Shown piece by piece: positions 16,079 to 23,719 of a DNA stretch of 64,000 nucleotides. Location of the stretch: assembly GCF_030709675.1 (NCBI RefSeq), contig NZ_JAUZQD010000019.1, forward strand, positions 124,001 to 188,000, written 5' to 3'. Origin of the DNA: Symbioplanes lichenis (GTDB lineage Bacteria; Actinomycetota; Actinomycetes; Mycobacteriales; Micromonosporaceae). Below the pieces are notes generated by a model, which saw only the letters and a program-made list of their open reading frames with translations, was not told where the DNA came from and ran no database searches. Position 1 is the first letter of the stretch; the number at the start of each line of letters is the position of its first letter. The translations under genes were made by a program, and so were the position numbers.

Positions 16079-17062
16079 CTAGGGCCGCTTGACGGCGACG
16101 GCCGTGTACTCCGTCTCCGGGGTGGGCGTCGTCGTGAACCGGGCGTTGGGCAGATAGAGCCGGTTGCCATAGGCGGCGACCGTCGACGGCACGTCGAAGG
16201 CCGGGCTCGACGTGCGGCTGACGACCGTGCCCCGGGTGGCCCGCCAGTTCAGGTCGACCTTCGCGATCACGTTGAGCCGGTTCTGCACGACGTAGAGGGT
16301 CGAGCCGCGCAGCAACAGCCCGTCGCCGTTCGGCACCGACTCACCGCCGAGGTCGATCTCGGTGGTGCCGCCCGCGTACGTGGTCCTGAACAGCTTGCCG
16401 GTGTTCGACTGCACCAGGATCAGCCCGCGCCCGTCCGGGGTGGCCGTGATGCCGTTGGCGTTGTTCCCGGTGGCGTAGGCGATGTCGCCGGTCAGCGGCA
16501 CCCGCACCGCCGCGGCGGGCAGCTTGCCGTGCTGGCCCAGCGGCAGCTTGAACAGCACCGGGTTGGTGGAGTCGGTGTACCAGGCGGCGCCGCCGGTCAG
16601 GATCACGTCGTTGATGAACGACGGCACGGTCTGCAGGGTGTAGGACTTGAGAAGCCTGCCGCTGCGCGCGTCGAGGACCCGGGCGTTGCCGCCGCTGCCC
16701 CCGGAGACGAAGAGCCGGCCCCGGTCGTCGACCTTGAGGCCGAGCGACGGGGTGCCGGGGCCTTCGGTCAGCACGCGCCCGCGGCCGGTCCGCAGGTCGA
16801 CGCGGAAGATGTCGCCGTCGGCCCGGGAGCCGAAGTAGGCGTAGGGCTGCTTGCCGATGGCGATGCCCTCGGGCTGGAAGTTGTCGGGCAGCTGCAGCAC
16901 CGTGGGCCAGTGCCGCCGGGCGGCACTTCCTTGGCCGGCGCTTTCGTGGCCGGCCGTGGCTCCGTGACCGGCGGCTCGAATCGGCGCCGCAGAAGCGGAA
17001 GGTGCGGCGCCCGTGACAGCGAGTGCAGTCAGGGCAACAATCGCGAGAGTGCGTCTGGACAA
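16079..17062 (-). CDS. secreted SMP-30/beta-propeller-like protein
   Basis: 327 residues. The start is a TTG at 17062, 8 nt after GGAGGG, immediately before SRRTLAIVALTALAV, a Sec signal peptide ending near ASAAP. The mature protein has repeated blade-like units (NFQPEGIAIGKQPYAYFGS, PSLGLKVDDRGRLFVSGG, NGITATPDGRGLILVQSN) typical of SMP-30/gluconolactonase-like propellers. Relatives are sometimes misnamed superoxide dismutase. Enzyme activity is not certain: it could be a lactonase or only a scaffold. It is divergent from the CDF exporter across an AT-richer gap. Confidence 0.8.
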   Translation of the reverse strand: MSRRTLAIVALTALAVTGAAPSASAAPIRAAGHGATAGHESAGQGSAARRHWPTVLQLPDNFQPEGIAIGKQPYAYFGSRADGDIFRVDLRTGRGRVLTEGPGTPSLGLKVDDRGRLFVSGGSGGNARVLDARSGRLLKSYTLQTVPSFINDVILTGGAAWYTDSTNPVLFKLPLGQHGKLPAAAVRVPLTGDIAYATGNNANGITATPDGRGLILVQSNTGKLFRTTYAGGTTEIDLGGESVPNGDGLLLRGSTLYVVQNRLNVIAKVDLNWRATRGTVVSRTSSPAFDVPSTVAAYGNRLYLPNARFTTTPTPETEYTAVAVKRP

Positions 17063-17129
17063 GGGTGGATCCCTCCAGGCGGAGTCGGGTTGTCGACAAG
17101 TGCATACCCCGCCCCGCCCCGGCGGGTTC

Positions 17130-17203
17130 AGATTGCACACATAGCAATGTGAACATATATTGGCAGACGGACCAGGGTTGTCCACAACCACGAGTTATCC
17201 ACA
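17130..17203. promoter_or_regulatory. AT-rich divergent control region with metal-sensor-like site and two DnaA boxes
   Basis: CACATAGCAATGTG (inverted repeat) is followed by TGAACATATATTGGCA, which contains one good TGAACA half of an ArsR/SmtB-type metal operator. TTGTCCACA (17178-17186) and TTATCCACA (17195-17203) are two same-strand perfect DnaA boxes with 8 nt between them. The region lies between the secreted propeller gene and the cation exporter. Confidence 0.45.
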
Positions 17204-17336
17204 GCGGCGCCCGCACGGACCCACCTTCCCCCGCCACAATGACTAGCGGGGGCTCCCCCAGGGAGGGCGGGGGCTGGGTCATGGCGACGCCACACAGAGC
17301 AACCGAGCAGCACAACGGCACGGAAGGTGACAGCGC

Positions 17337-18254
17337 ATGGGAGCGGGCCACGACCATGGAGGTCAGGCGCTGCGGGCCGGGGCCAAGCATCGGGCTCGGC
17401 TGTGGTGGGCCGCGGGGCTGCTGGCCGCGTTCATGGTGGTGGAGGCGATTGCCGCGTTCGCCACCGGGTCGCTGGCGCTTCTCTCCGACGCGGGGCACAT
17501 GTTCACCGATGTGCTGGGCATTGCCATGGCGCTGGCCGCGATCCATGCGGCGGGGCGGGCCGCCACGGACTCGCAGCGGACGTTCGGGCTCTATCGGCTC
17601 GAGGTGCTGGCCGCGCTGGCGAACGCCGTACTCCTGACCGGTGTTGCGGTTTATGTCCTGATCGAGGCCGTTCGCCGTTTCTCGCACCCGCCCGAGGTTC
17701 CGGCCGGCTGGATGCTGGTCGTCGCGGTCGGCGGGCTTGTGATCAATGTGATCGCGTTCGCGCTGCTGCGGGAGGGGGCGCAGGAGAGCATCAACGTACG
17801 CGGCGCCTACCTCGAAGTGGTCGGTGACCTGCTCGGGTCGGCCGGCGTGATCGTGGCGGCCGGCGTGATCGCGGTGACCGGCTGGTCGTACGCGGATCCG
17901 ATCGTCGCCGTGATCGTGGCCCTGATGATCCTGCCGCGGACGTTCGCGCTGGGCCGGTCGGCCGTCCGGATCCTCGTGCAGGCCGCGCCCGAGCATCTCG
18001 ACATGGCGTCGGTGCGTGACCGGCTCGCCCGGGTGCCCGGGGTGTGCGACGTGCACGACCTGCACGTCTGGACGCTCACCTCCGGCATGGACGTCGCCAG
18101 CGCGCACCTCAGCCTCGAGCCCGCCGCCGAGCTCGGGACGGTGCTGAGCGAGGCCCGCGAGGCGCTGCACGAGGACTTCCACATCGACCACGCCACGCTG
18201 CAGGTCGAGCCGGCCGGCGCGGGCACGAAGTCGTGCGAGGCCGTGGGCTGGTGA
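17337..18254 (+). CDS. CDF-family cation (Zn/Co/Cd) exporter
   Basis: 305 residues with six membrane segments. The first metal site is in SDAGHMFTD (Asp51, His54, Asp58 on TM2); the TM5 partner is in YLEVVGDLLGSAG. The His-containing N-terminus (MGAGHDHGG) and a C-terminal ferredoxin-like cytoplasmic domain (DVHDLHVWTLTSG) complete the ZitB/CzcD pattern. It exports zinc or similar divalent ions in exchange for protons. GGAAGGTG precedes the ATG at 17337. Upstream lies a candidate half-site for a metal-sensing ArsR repressor, but no such gene is in the window. Confidence 0.93.
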   Translation: MGAGHDHGGQALRAGAKHRARLWWAAGLLAAFMVVEAIAAFATGSLALLSDAGHMFTDVLGIAMALAAIHAAGRAATDSQRTFGLYRLEVLAALANAVLLTGVAVYVLIEAVRRFSHPPEVPAGWMLVVAVGGLVINVIAFALLREGAQESINVRGAYLEVVGDLLGSAGVIVAAGVIAVTGWSYADPIVAVIVALMILPRTFALGRSAVRILVQAAPEHLDMASVRDRLARVPGVCDVHDLHVWTLTSGMDVASAHLSLEPAAELGTVLSEAREALHEDFHIDHATLQVEPAGAGTKSCEAVGW

Positions 18255-18295
18255 AAACGCCGGACCCGCGCCCATAAGCTCCCTACGCTGGGGGC

Positions 18296-18601
18296 ATGAA
18301 TCAGTCGGTCATCCACCAGCCCCGCGTGGTCTGGGACGGCGCGCGGGCGTTCGTCCGGGCGGCCAACGGCCCGGACTACGAGACCTTCGCCGGCCAGGTG
18401 CTCAAGCGGCTGGGCAGCGACCTCTACGGCGAGCTGGCCAACACCCGGCAGCGCCTGCAGGTGGCGTCCATCGAGAGCAGCGACGACGACCGCTTCACCA
18501 CCGACATCGAGGCGAGCCGGTGGCGGGTGCGGCTGGACGAGCTGTTGCGCAATCGGCCCGATCTCATCCCCACCGTGCAGGAGCTGACGACAACCGTTTA
18601 G
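18296..18601 (+). CDS. small hypothetical protein (101 aa)
   Basis: Begins MNQSVIHQPRVVWDGARAFV and contains FAGQVLKRLGSDLYGELAN and a helical acidic middle (SIESSDDDRF). No family recognised. TACGCT (18284-18289) ends 6 nt before the ATG, so the mRNA is probably leaderless. It is 41 nt after the exporter and 3 nt before the methyltransferase, so it may be co-transcribed with the latter. Confidence 0.75.
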   Translation: MNQSVIHQPRVVWDGARAFVRAANGPDYETFAGQVLKRLGSDLYGELANTRQRLQVASIESSDDDRFTTDIEASRWRVRLDELLRNRPDLIPTVQELTTTV

Positions 18602-18604
18602 GCC

Positions 18605-19633
18605 ATGATCGTGGGCATGCTGACGCCCACGCCCCTCATGGACCTTGTGACCGGTTTCTGGAGCTTCAAGACGTTCGCCGCCGCGGTGGAGCTGGACCTC
18701 TTCTCGCGGCTCGCCGGCGGCCGCACCCTCACGGTCGCCGACGCGAAGGCCGAGCTCGGGCTGCCCGAACGCCCCGCCGACCTGCTGTTCACGGCCTGCG
18801 CCGCGCTCGGACTGCTCGAGCGCGCGGGCGACGGCTACCGCAACACGGCGCTGGCCGAGGAGTTCCTGGTACGCGGCCGGCCGTACTACTTCGGCGGCCA
18901 GGTCGCGTACTGCGATCAGCGCACCTATCTGCCGTGGCATCGCGTCGGCGAGGCGCTGCGCACCGATCGGCCCCTGACGTGGGATCCCGCGACGCAGGAG
19001 TCGATGTTCACCACGGCGGACCCGCAGCTGCTCGCGACGTTCTGGGAGGCGATGTACTCGACGTCGAGCTTCACGGCGCAGGCGCTCGGCGAGGCTGTGG
19101 ACCTGAGCTCGTACCGGCGGCTGCTGGACGTGGGTGGGGGCTCCGGGGCGTACCCGATCAGTCTGTGCGGGCGCTTCGACCAGCTGGCGGCGACCGTCCT
19201 GGATCTCGCCCATGTGTGCGAAATAGCCGACGGGAAGATCGCGGCGGCCGGGCTGAGCGACCGGATCACGACCGTCGCGGGGGACTTCCTCGCCGATCCG
19301 GCGCTGCCCGGCGGGCACGACGTGGTGCTCTTCAGCATGATCCTGCACGACTGGGACGCGGTGCGGAACCAGGAACTGCTGGCCAAGGCGTACGCGGCCC
19401 TGCCGCCCGGCGGGCTCGTGATCATCTCGGAGCTGCTGCTCAACGCGGAGCGTACGGGCCCCGCGCCGGCCGCGCTCATGGGCATGAACATGCTCGTGGA
19501 GACGACGGGCGGGCGGAACTACTCGGACGCGGAGTACTCGTCGTGGCTCGCGGCGGCGGGTTTCACCGGCATCCGAACCGTGCGTTTCGATGCGCCGGGG
19601 GCGAACGGGGTCGTCCTGGGCACGAAAAACTGA
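18605..19633 (+). CDS. SAM-dependent O-methyltransferase
   Basis: 342 residues. An N-terminal winged-helix dimerisation domain (TGFWSFKTFAAAVELDLF, LPERPADLLFTACAALGLLE) leads to a Rossmann methyltransferase domain: LLDVGGGSGAYPI binds SAM, DVVLFSMILHDWD carries the likely catalytic His, and ISELLL follows. This is the plant-like or polyketide O-methyltransferase family (TcmO, hydroxyindole type). No other secondary metabolism gene is beside it, so the substrate is open. Starts at 18605 or 18617 are both possible. Confidence 0.85.
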   Translation: MIVGMLTPTPLMDLVTGFWSFKTFAAAVELDLFSRLAGGRTLTVADAKAELGLPERPADLLFTACAALGLLERAGDGYRNTALAEEFLVRGRPYYFGGQVAYCDQRTYLPWHRVGEALRTDRPLTWDPATQESMFTTADPQLLATFWEAMYSTSSFTAQALGEAVDLSSYRRLLDVGGGSGAYPISLCGRFDQLAATVLDLAHVCEIADGKIAAAGLSDRITTVAGDFLADPALPGGHDVVLFSMILHDWDAVRNQELLAKAYAALPPGGLVIISELLLNAERTGPAPAALMGMNMLVETTGGRNYSDAEYSSWLAAAGFTGIRTVRFDAPGANGVVLGTKN

Positions 19634-19674
19634 GATCTGTCCCGGTTGCGGGCAAAAGCCCGGAAACTGGGGGC

Positions 19675-20613
19675 ATGGGGAACAAGGGGGTCATGGTCTT
19701 CGTGCCGGCACCCCAGCTCACGGTGACCATCGAGCAGCAGCACGACAAGGCCGAGCTGCACGTGCATCCGGGCGGCCAAGGCGTCTGGCAGGCCCGGATG
19801 ATCACGCTCCTCGGTGCGCAGGTGACCCTCTGCGCGGCCGCGGGCGGCGAGGTCGGGCGGGTGCTGGAGCCGCTGCTCAAGTTTCACGGCGTCACCCTCA
19901 AGACCATCAAACGCGATCACGGTACGGGCTGGTACGTCCACGATCGGCGCACCGGCAAGCGCCAGGAGCTCGCCGAGGACCCGGGCGAGCCGCTGTCCCG
20001 GCACGAGATGGACGAGTTGTACAGCCTGGCGCTCGCCGAGGGGCTGCGCGCGGGCATCGCCGTGCTCAGCGGGCCGGCGCATCCGTCGGTGGTGCCGGCG
20101 GAGGTCTACCGGAGGCTCGCCACGGATCTGGGCGCCAACGGCTGCAAGGTGATCATCGACCTCTCCGCCGACCATCTGGCCGCGGCGCTCGAAGCCCGTC
20201 CGGCGGTTGTCAAGGTGAGCCACGAGGAGCTGATCCGTGACGGCATGGTCCGCGACGGCTCGACCGAGGCGCTCACCGAGGCCCTGCACAAGCTGCACGC
20301 CGACGGCGCCGAGATGGCGCTGGTGTCGCGGGCCGACGAGGGGGCGCTCGCGCTGATCGAGGACACCGTGTACGAGGTCGACATGCCCCGCATGATCGCC
20401 GCCGAGTCGCGCGGGGCGGGTGATTCGATGACCGCGGGAGTGGCGGCCGTGCTGGCGCAGGGCGGAACGCTGTGTGACGCTGTCCGTACGGGGGCCGCCG
20501 CCGGTGCCCTCAACGTCACCCGCCACGGACTCGGGACGGGCCGCATCGACGCCGTCCAGGTGCTCACCGAGCGGGTGCGCCTGACTCCCGTCGACGCGAA
20601 GGTGCTCGCATGA
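19675..20613 (+). CDS. PfkB-family sugar/nucleoside kinase
   Basis: 312 residues. The C-terminal PfkB signature is clear: ESRGAGDSMTAGVAAVLAQG, with catalytic Asp in GAGDS. Earlier parts include TLLGAQVTLCAAAGG, KVIIDLSADH and VVKVSHEEL. It phosphorylates a small hydroxylated substrate with ATP, with a layout closest to 1-phosphofructokinase or tagatose kinases; the substrate is unproven. Start ATG 19675; a second in-frame ATG is at 19693. Its stop overlaps the surE start (ATGA), so the two are translationally coupled. Confidence 0.87.
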   Translation: MGNKGVMVFVPAPQLTVTIEQQHDKAELHVHPGGQGVWQARMITLLGAQVTLCAAAGGEVGRVLEPLLKFHGVTLKTIKRDHGTGWYVHDRRTGKRQELAEDPGEPLSRHEMDELYSLALAEGLRAGIAVLSGPAHPSVVPAEVYRRLATDLGANGCKVIIDLSADHLAAALEARPAVVKVSHEELIRDGMVRDGSTEALTEALHKLHADGAEMALVSRADEGALALIEDTVYEVDMPRMIAAESRGAGDSMTAGVAAVLAQGGTLCDAVRTGAAAGALNVTRHGLGTGRIDAVQVLTERVRLTPVDAKVLA

Positions 20614-21452
20614 CCCCACGCATTCTGATCACCAACGACGACGGCATCGACGCCCCGGGGATCAGATGGCTGGCCCGCGCGGTGGCCCGGCAGGGCTTCG
20701 ACGTGGTGGTCGCGGCCCCGCTCACCGAGGCCAGCGGCACCAGCGCCGCCATGACCGCGGTCGAGCGCAACGGCAAGATCGTGGTGGAGACGCGCGAGCT
20801 GCCGGGGGTCAAGAACGTGCCCGCGTACGCGGTGGCGGCCTCCCCGGCGTTCATCGTGCTGCTCGCCCTGCGGGACGCCTTCGGCCCGGCGCCCGACATC
20901 GTCCTGTCCGGCATCAACCGGGGCGCCAACGCCGGCGCGGCCGTGATCCACTCGGGCACAGTCGGCGCCACGATGACGGCGTCGCACGCCGGGCTGCACG
21001 GGATGGCGGTCTCGCTGGACGTCCTCTCCCCCGCCAACGGCACCGCGGCCAGCGGCGGCCAAGCCATCGCCGACCTTGACCAGCAGGACGACGAGAAGCG
21101 CCACTGGACCAGCGCGGCCGACCTGGCGGTCAAGCTGCTGCCCACCCTCACCCACACCCCCACGGGTACGGTCCTCAACGTCAACGTCCCCGACCTGCAC
21201 GTCGACGGGATCCGGGGCTTGCGGCGGGCGTCGCTGGCGCGCTTCGGCCAGGTGCAGATGAGCATCGCCGAGGCGGGCGAGGGCTTCGTGCGCACAGCTG
21301 TCCAGGCGGCGGACGAACCGCTCGAGCCGGGTACGGACCTGGCGGCGCTGGCGGAAGGCTACGCGGTGGTGACGCCGATCCGGGCGCCGGGCGAGGCGAC
21401 GGACGTGCACTTCAACCTGGAGACGATCGTCGTCCAGACGCCCGCGATCTGA
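20610..21452 (+). CDS. surE: 5'/3'-nucleotidase SurE
   Basis: 280 residues. SurE removes phosphate from nucleoside monophosphates. The metal site NDDG is at the N-terminus (ILITNDDGIDAPG), with APLTEASG, LSGINRGANAG and HSGTVGATM following in the family order. Coupling to a PfkB kinase suggests the pair act on related nucleoside or sugar phosphates; this is inference. A somewhat long loop (residues 140-170, NGTAASGGQ to DQQDDEKRHW) is inserted compared with E. coli SurE. Confidence 0.93.
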   Translation: MTPRILITNDDGIDAPGIRWLARAVARQGFDVVVAAPLTEASGTSAAMTAVERNGKIVVETRELPGVKNVPAYAVAASPAFIVLLALRDAFGPAPDIVLSGINRGANAGAAVIHSGTVGATMTASHAGLHGMAVSLDVLSPANGTAASGGQAIADLDQQDDEKRHWTSAADLAVKLLPTLTHTPTGTVLNVNVPDLHVDGIRGLRRASLARFGQVQMSIAEAGEGFVRTAVQAADEPLEPGTDLAALAEGYAVVTPIRAPGEATDVHFNLETIVVQTPAI

Positions 21453-21836
21453 GGCCCGAGCGGCTGGGCGGGAGTCTGCGGTCGCCCAGGAAGCCGTGGG
21501 CCCGCAGCAGCTGGACGACGGCGCCGAACACGTGTCGGCAGAGCAAATCACGCCGAGCCGGGAGCCCGAGTGACGGCGGGCGAGCGAAAGGTTACGAAGG
21601 GCCAGGCGTGCGCGAGGCACCGGAAGACCGCGGCGGGCCGGGCGACGCGCGAGTGGCGCCGAGGCGTGCGCGGGGATGGAGACAAGCGTGGCCAGGGCCA
21701 AGCCAGGCGACGCCCGAGTGACGGCGGGGCGCGCGAGATCGGGACGAGCGTGGCTACGGCTGAGCCGGGCGACGCGGTGAGCGCCGCCCGGGGAGCCGAT
21801 CGGGTGCGCCCCGGGTGAGCGGGGCGCGGTCCGGAG
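21453..21836. other. gene-free GC-rich region
   Basis: No supported gene. Short drifting repeats of a GAGTGACGGCGGG-like element occur at about 21567, 21650 and 21716. It separates the convergent surE and STAS genes. Confidence 0.5.
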
Positions 21837-22205
21837 TTACGAGCCGGCGACCAGCGAGCGGTGCGCCGGGTCGCCGCAGTCGGTGCACGGCTCCGGGGCG
21901 CCGAAGAGGCCCAGGAGGCCCGTCACCCACAGCTGGCGGTGGGCGAAGCGGCTGGGCCGGGTGACGACCAGCTTGACCCCGCTCACGCTGGCGAGCTGGA
22001 AGGCGGCCACGAGGGCCGAGATGCCCACGGAGTCGATGAAGCTGACCCCGTGCATGTCGAGCTCGATGCGCTCGGGCGTGCCCGCCGCGAGCTGCTCGGC
22101 CACGGCGTCCTTGATCTCGTATGCGTTCTCGACGTCGATCTCACCCGCGGGTGAGACCTCGATCACTCCAGGGGACCTGGTCGACGTCGTTATCGACAGC
22201 GTCAC
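21837..22205 (-). CDS. STAS-domain anti-sigma factor antagonist
   Basis: 122 residues. The STAS fold shows EVSPAGEIDVENAYEIKDAV, then HGVSFIDSVGISALVAAF with the phosphorylatable Ser in DSVG. Such proteins bind anti-sigma kinases to free a sigma factor. GGAGG followed by an 8-nt gap to the GTG at 22205 decides that start over the upstream frame. A sigma-B-like promoter lies ~100 bp upstream, which would fit self-reinforcing stress control. The C-terminus has CTDCGDPAH, a possible metal-binding cluster not found in SpoIIAA. No partner kinase is adjacent. Confidence 0.88.
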   Translation of the reverse strand: MTLSITTSTRSPGVIEVSPAGEIDVENAYEIKDAVAEQLAAGTPERIELDMHGVSFIDSVGISALVAAFQLASVSGVKLVVTRPSRFAHRQLWVTGLLGLFGAPEPCTDCGDPAHRSLVAGS

Positions 22206-22303
22206 GCCTTTACCTCCACCCACCCGGGAGGTCCCGGGCGTCTTCTCCTTGGTACGAGGGCGGTGCCTGACTGCGACACCTTCCTCGCCGGGGGCGGCGT
22301 TGA

Positions 22304-22327
22304 CTACCCCCGTCGGGTCCGGTGAAC
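22304..22327 (-). promoter_or_regulatory. sigma-B/F-type promoter for the STAS gene
   Basis: On the minus strand GTTC, 14 bases, then GGGTAG agrees with the stress-sigma pattern GnTT-N14-16-GGGTAY. The -35 part is inside an imperfect inverted repeat (GTCCGG on one side, CCGGAC on the other). The predicted mRNA start is near 22297, about 90 nt before the GTG. Confidence 0.5.
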
Positions 22328-22399
22328 CACCCGGACACTAGTGCTTGAAACTGGCAGGTGGCTGTGTGCCACGTGTGAACCGCGACAAGAGTACCCAGT

Positions 22400-22867
22400 G
22401 ACGTCCACCGGTTTACCATTCGCGGGGCGTCCGCATCCGACGGACACCCGACACCGAGGCCTGCGCCACAGCGTCGCGGCCCGGCGAGCCTATGCCCGGA
22501 TCGGTGCGCATCCCGCGAAGCCCGGTCGAACCACCCTTCAGGATCGGATCACCCGCCCTTACGGCTGAGCCTTCCGCGCGAAAAACCACGCCTGCGGCCC
22601 GGCGGAAAGCACGCCTGCGGCCGCGCGGAAGGCACGCCTGCGGCCCCGCGGAAGGACGGCTCAGGACCCGTGCGGGAGGGCGCCGCCCGGACCCGTGCGC
22701 GGGAAGGCACGGCGATCACGCTACGAGCCGACGCGGTTACGCCATGATGGGACGCGGGGCCCCGCGGCGGCGTACCCGCGGGAAGTTTGCGATTTTGCGC
22801 AGGTGGGCAGACACCTGGCACATGCAGTCGAGCGCCCGCAGCGGCGATCGGAGGAGGGACGAGGACG
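22400..22867. repeat. gene-free region with a 23-bp tandem repeat
   Basis: CACGCCTGCGGCC occurs at 22587-22599, 22610-22622 and 22633-22645, period 23, within longer similar units. No supported gene precedes the next coding region at 22868. Confidence 0.6.
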
Positions 22868-23431
22868 ATGTTCTCTCGCAGGAGCACGGCCGAGCGCACC
22901 GCCGCCGAGGCGTGGGAGTACCTGTCCGCGGCCATGGCAGCGACCGGCGCGACCGCCAAGGACGCCGCCGACCGGACCGCCGGGTTCGCCGGGGGCAAGG
23001 CCTCGGAGGTCGCCGGCAAGGTCTCCGCCACCTCGCAGAAGCTGGCCGGCCAGGCCTCGAAGCGGGGATACAAGCTCGCCGGGCGGGCCACCAAGCAGAG
23101 CAACCGGCTCGCCGGCGTCGCGGCGAAGCAGAGCAACCGGCTCGCGGGCGTCGCGTCGAAGCGCGGCCAGCAGCTCGCCGACAAGGCGGGCACCCGGGTC
23201 GGCGCCGTGACCGACGAGGCCTGGGCGCGCGCCAACCGGGCCGCCAACGCGCTGGCCGGCCGCAAGCCCGGCCTGCCGTGGGGCCTGATCGCGGGCGCGA
23301 CGCTGATCGGCGTGGTCGTCGGCTGGACCGCCGCCGCGACCGCCCGGGCCGCCGCGGAACGCCGCGCCGAGAACGAGGAGCTGGAGCTGGCGGAGACGGC
23401 CATCGTCGTCACGCCGACGTACGACAGCTGA
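22868..23431 (+). CDS. membrane-anchored protein with 11-residue helical repeats
   Basis: 187 residues from the ATG at 22868 (GGAGGGACGAGG upstream). Residues ~58-112 consist of five 11-residue repeats of the form KLAGxASKxxN, giving a long amphipathic helix like those of apolipoprotein or LEA-type proteins. A single membrane segment (LIAGATLIGVVVGWTAAAT, about 138-158) is followed by a charged tail of ~28 residues. I do not recognise a named family. The helix could lie along the membrane or wrap cell-wall or storage material. A clear terminator follows. Confidence 0.7.
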   Translation: MFSRRSTAERTAAEAWEYLSAAMAATGATAKDAADRTAGFAGGKASEVAGKVSATSQKLAGQASKRGYKLAGRATKQSNRLAGVAAKQSNRLAGVASKRGQQLADKAGTRVGAVTDEAWARANRAANALAGRKPGLPWGLIAGATLIGVVVGWTAAATARAAAERRAENEELELAETAIVVTPTYDS

Positions 23432-23442
23432 CGAACCGGCCC

Positions 23443-23493
23443 GATCGTGGCCGCCGGACGGAGCCCTTTGCCGCCCGGCGGCCACGATCTTTT
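23443..23493 (+). terminator. intrinsic terminator
   Basis: A perfect 15-bp stem, GATCGTGGCCGCCGG (23443-23457) with CCGGCGGCCACGATC (23475-23489), followed by TTTT (23490-23493). It lies 12 nt after the membrane protein stop and is the most classical terminator in the window. Confidence 0.9.
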
Positions 23494-23505
23494 CGTACGC
23501 GTACG

Positions 23506-23549
23506 GGTGACACACGCCACGCGCCGGACCCGGGTGAGTGCGTGTCACC
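23506..23549. repeat. long-spaced inverted repeat upstream of the kinase gene
   Basis: GGTGACAC (23506-23513) and GTGTCACC (23542-23549), 28 nt apart. It could be a pair of half-sites for a dimeric regulator in the control region of the kinase gene, about 170-210 bp upstream of its start. Confidence 0.35.
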
Positions 23550-23719
23550 TGCGTGATGTTCGGAGGTCGCCCGGGCGGGGTAGCCGATCCGCTCCGGCGT
23601 GCTCTTTCCGCAACCTGCCGACCTCGCCGTCGGGGCGTGGACTCTGTACTGTGGGGCGCGGCTCGAAAGGTAGGGCGGGCCACGGTCATGTCGGGTCAGT
23701 CGAGTAGATAGGTCCGCTG

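Noticed and set aside
17178..17203. Chromosomal origin at the DnaA-box pair
   Set aside because: Only two boxes, and no dnaA, dnaN, gyr or rpmH gene nearby.
18605..19633. Secondary metabolite cluster around the O-methyltransferase
   Set aside because: Neighbours are a small hypothetical protein, a PfkB kinase and surE; no synthase or tailoring genes are seen.
22587..22645. CRISPR array
   Set aside because: The repeats are short, GC-rich, contiguous and lack unique spacers; no cas gene is present.
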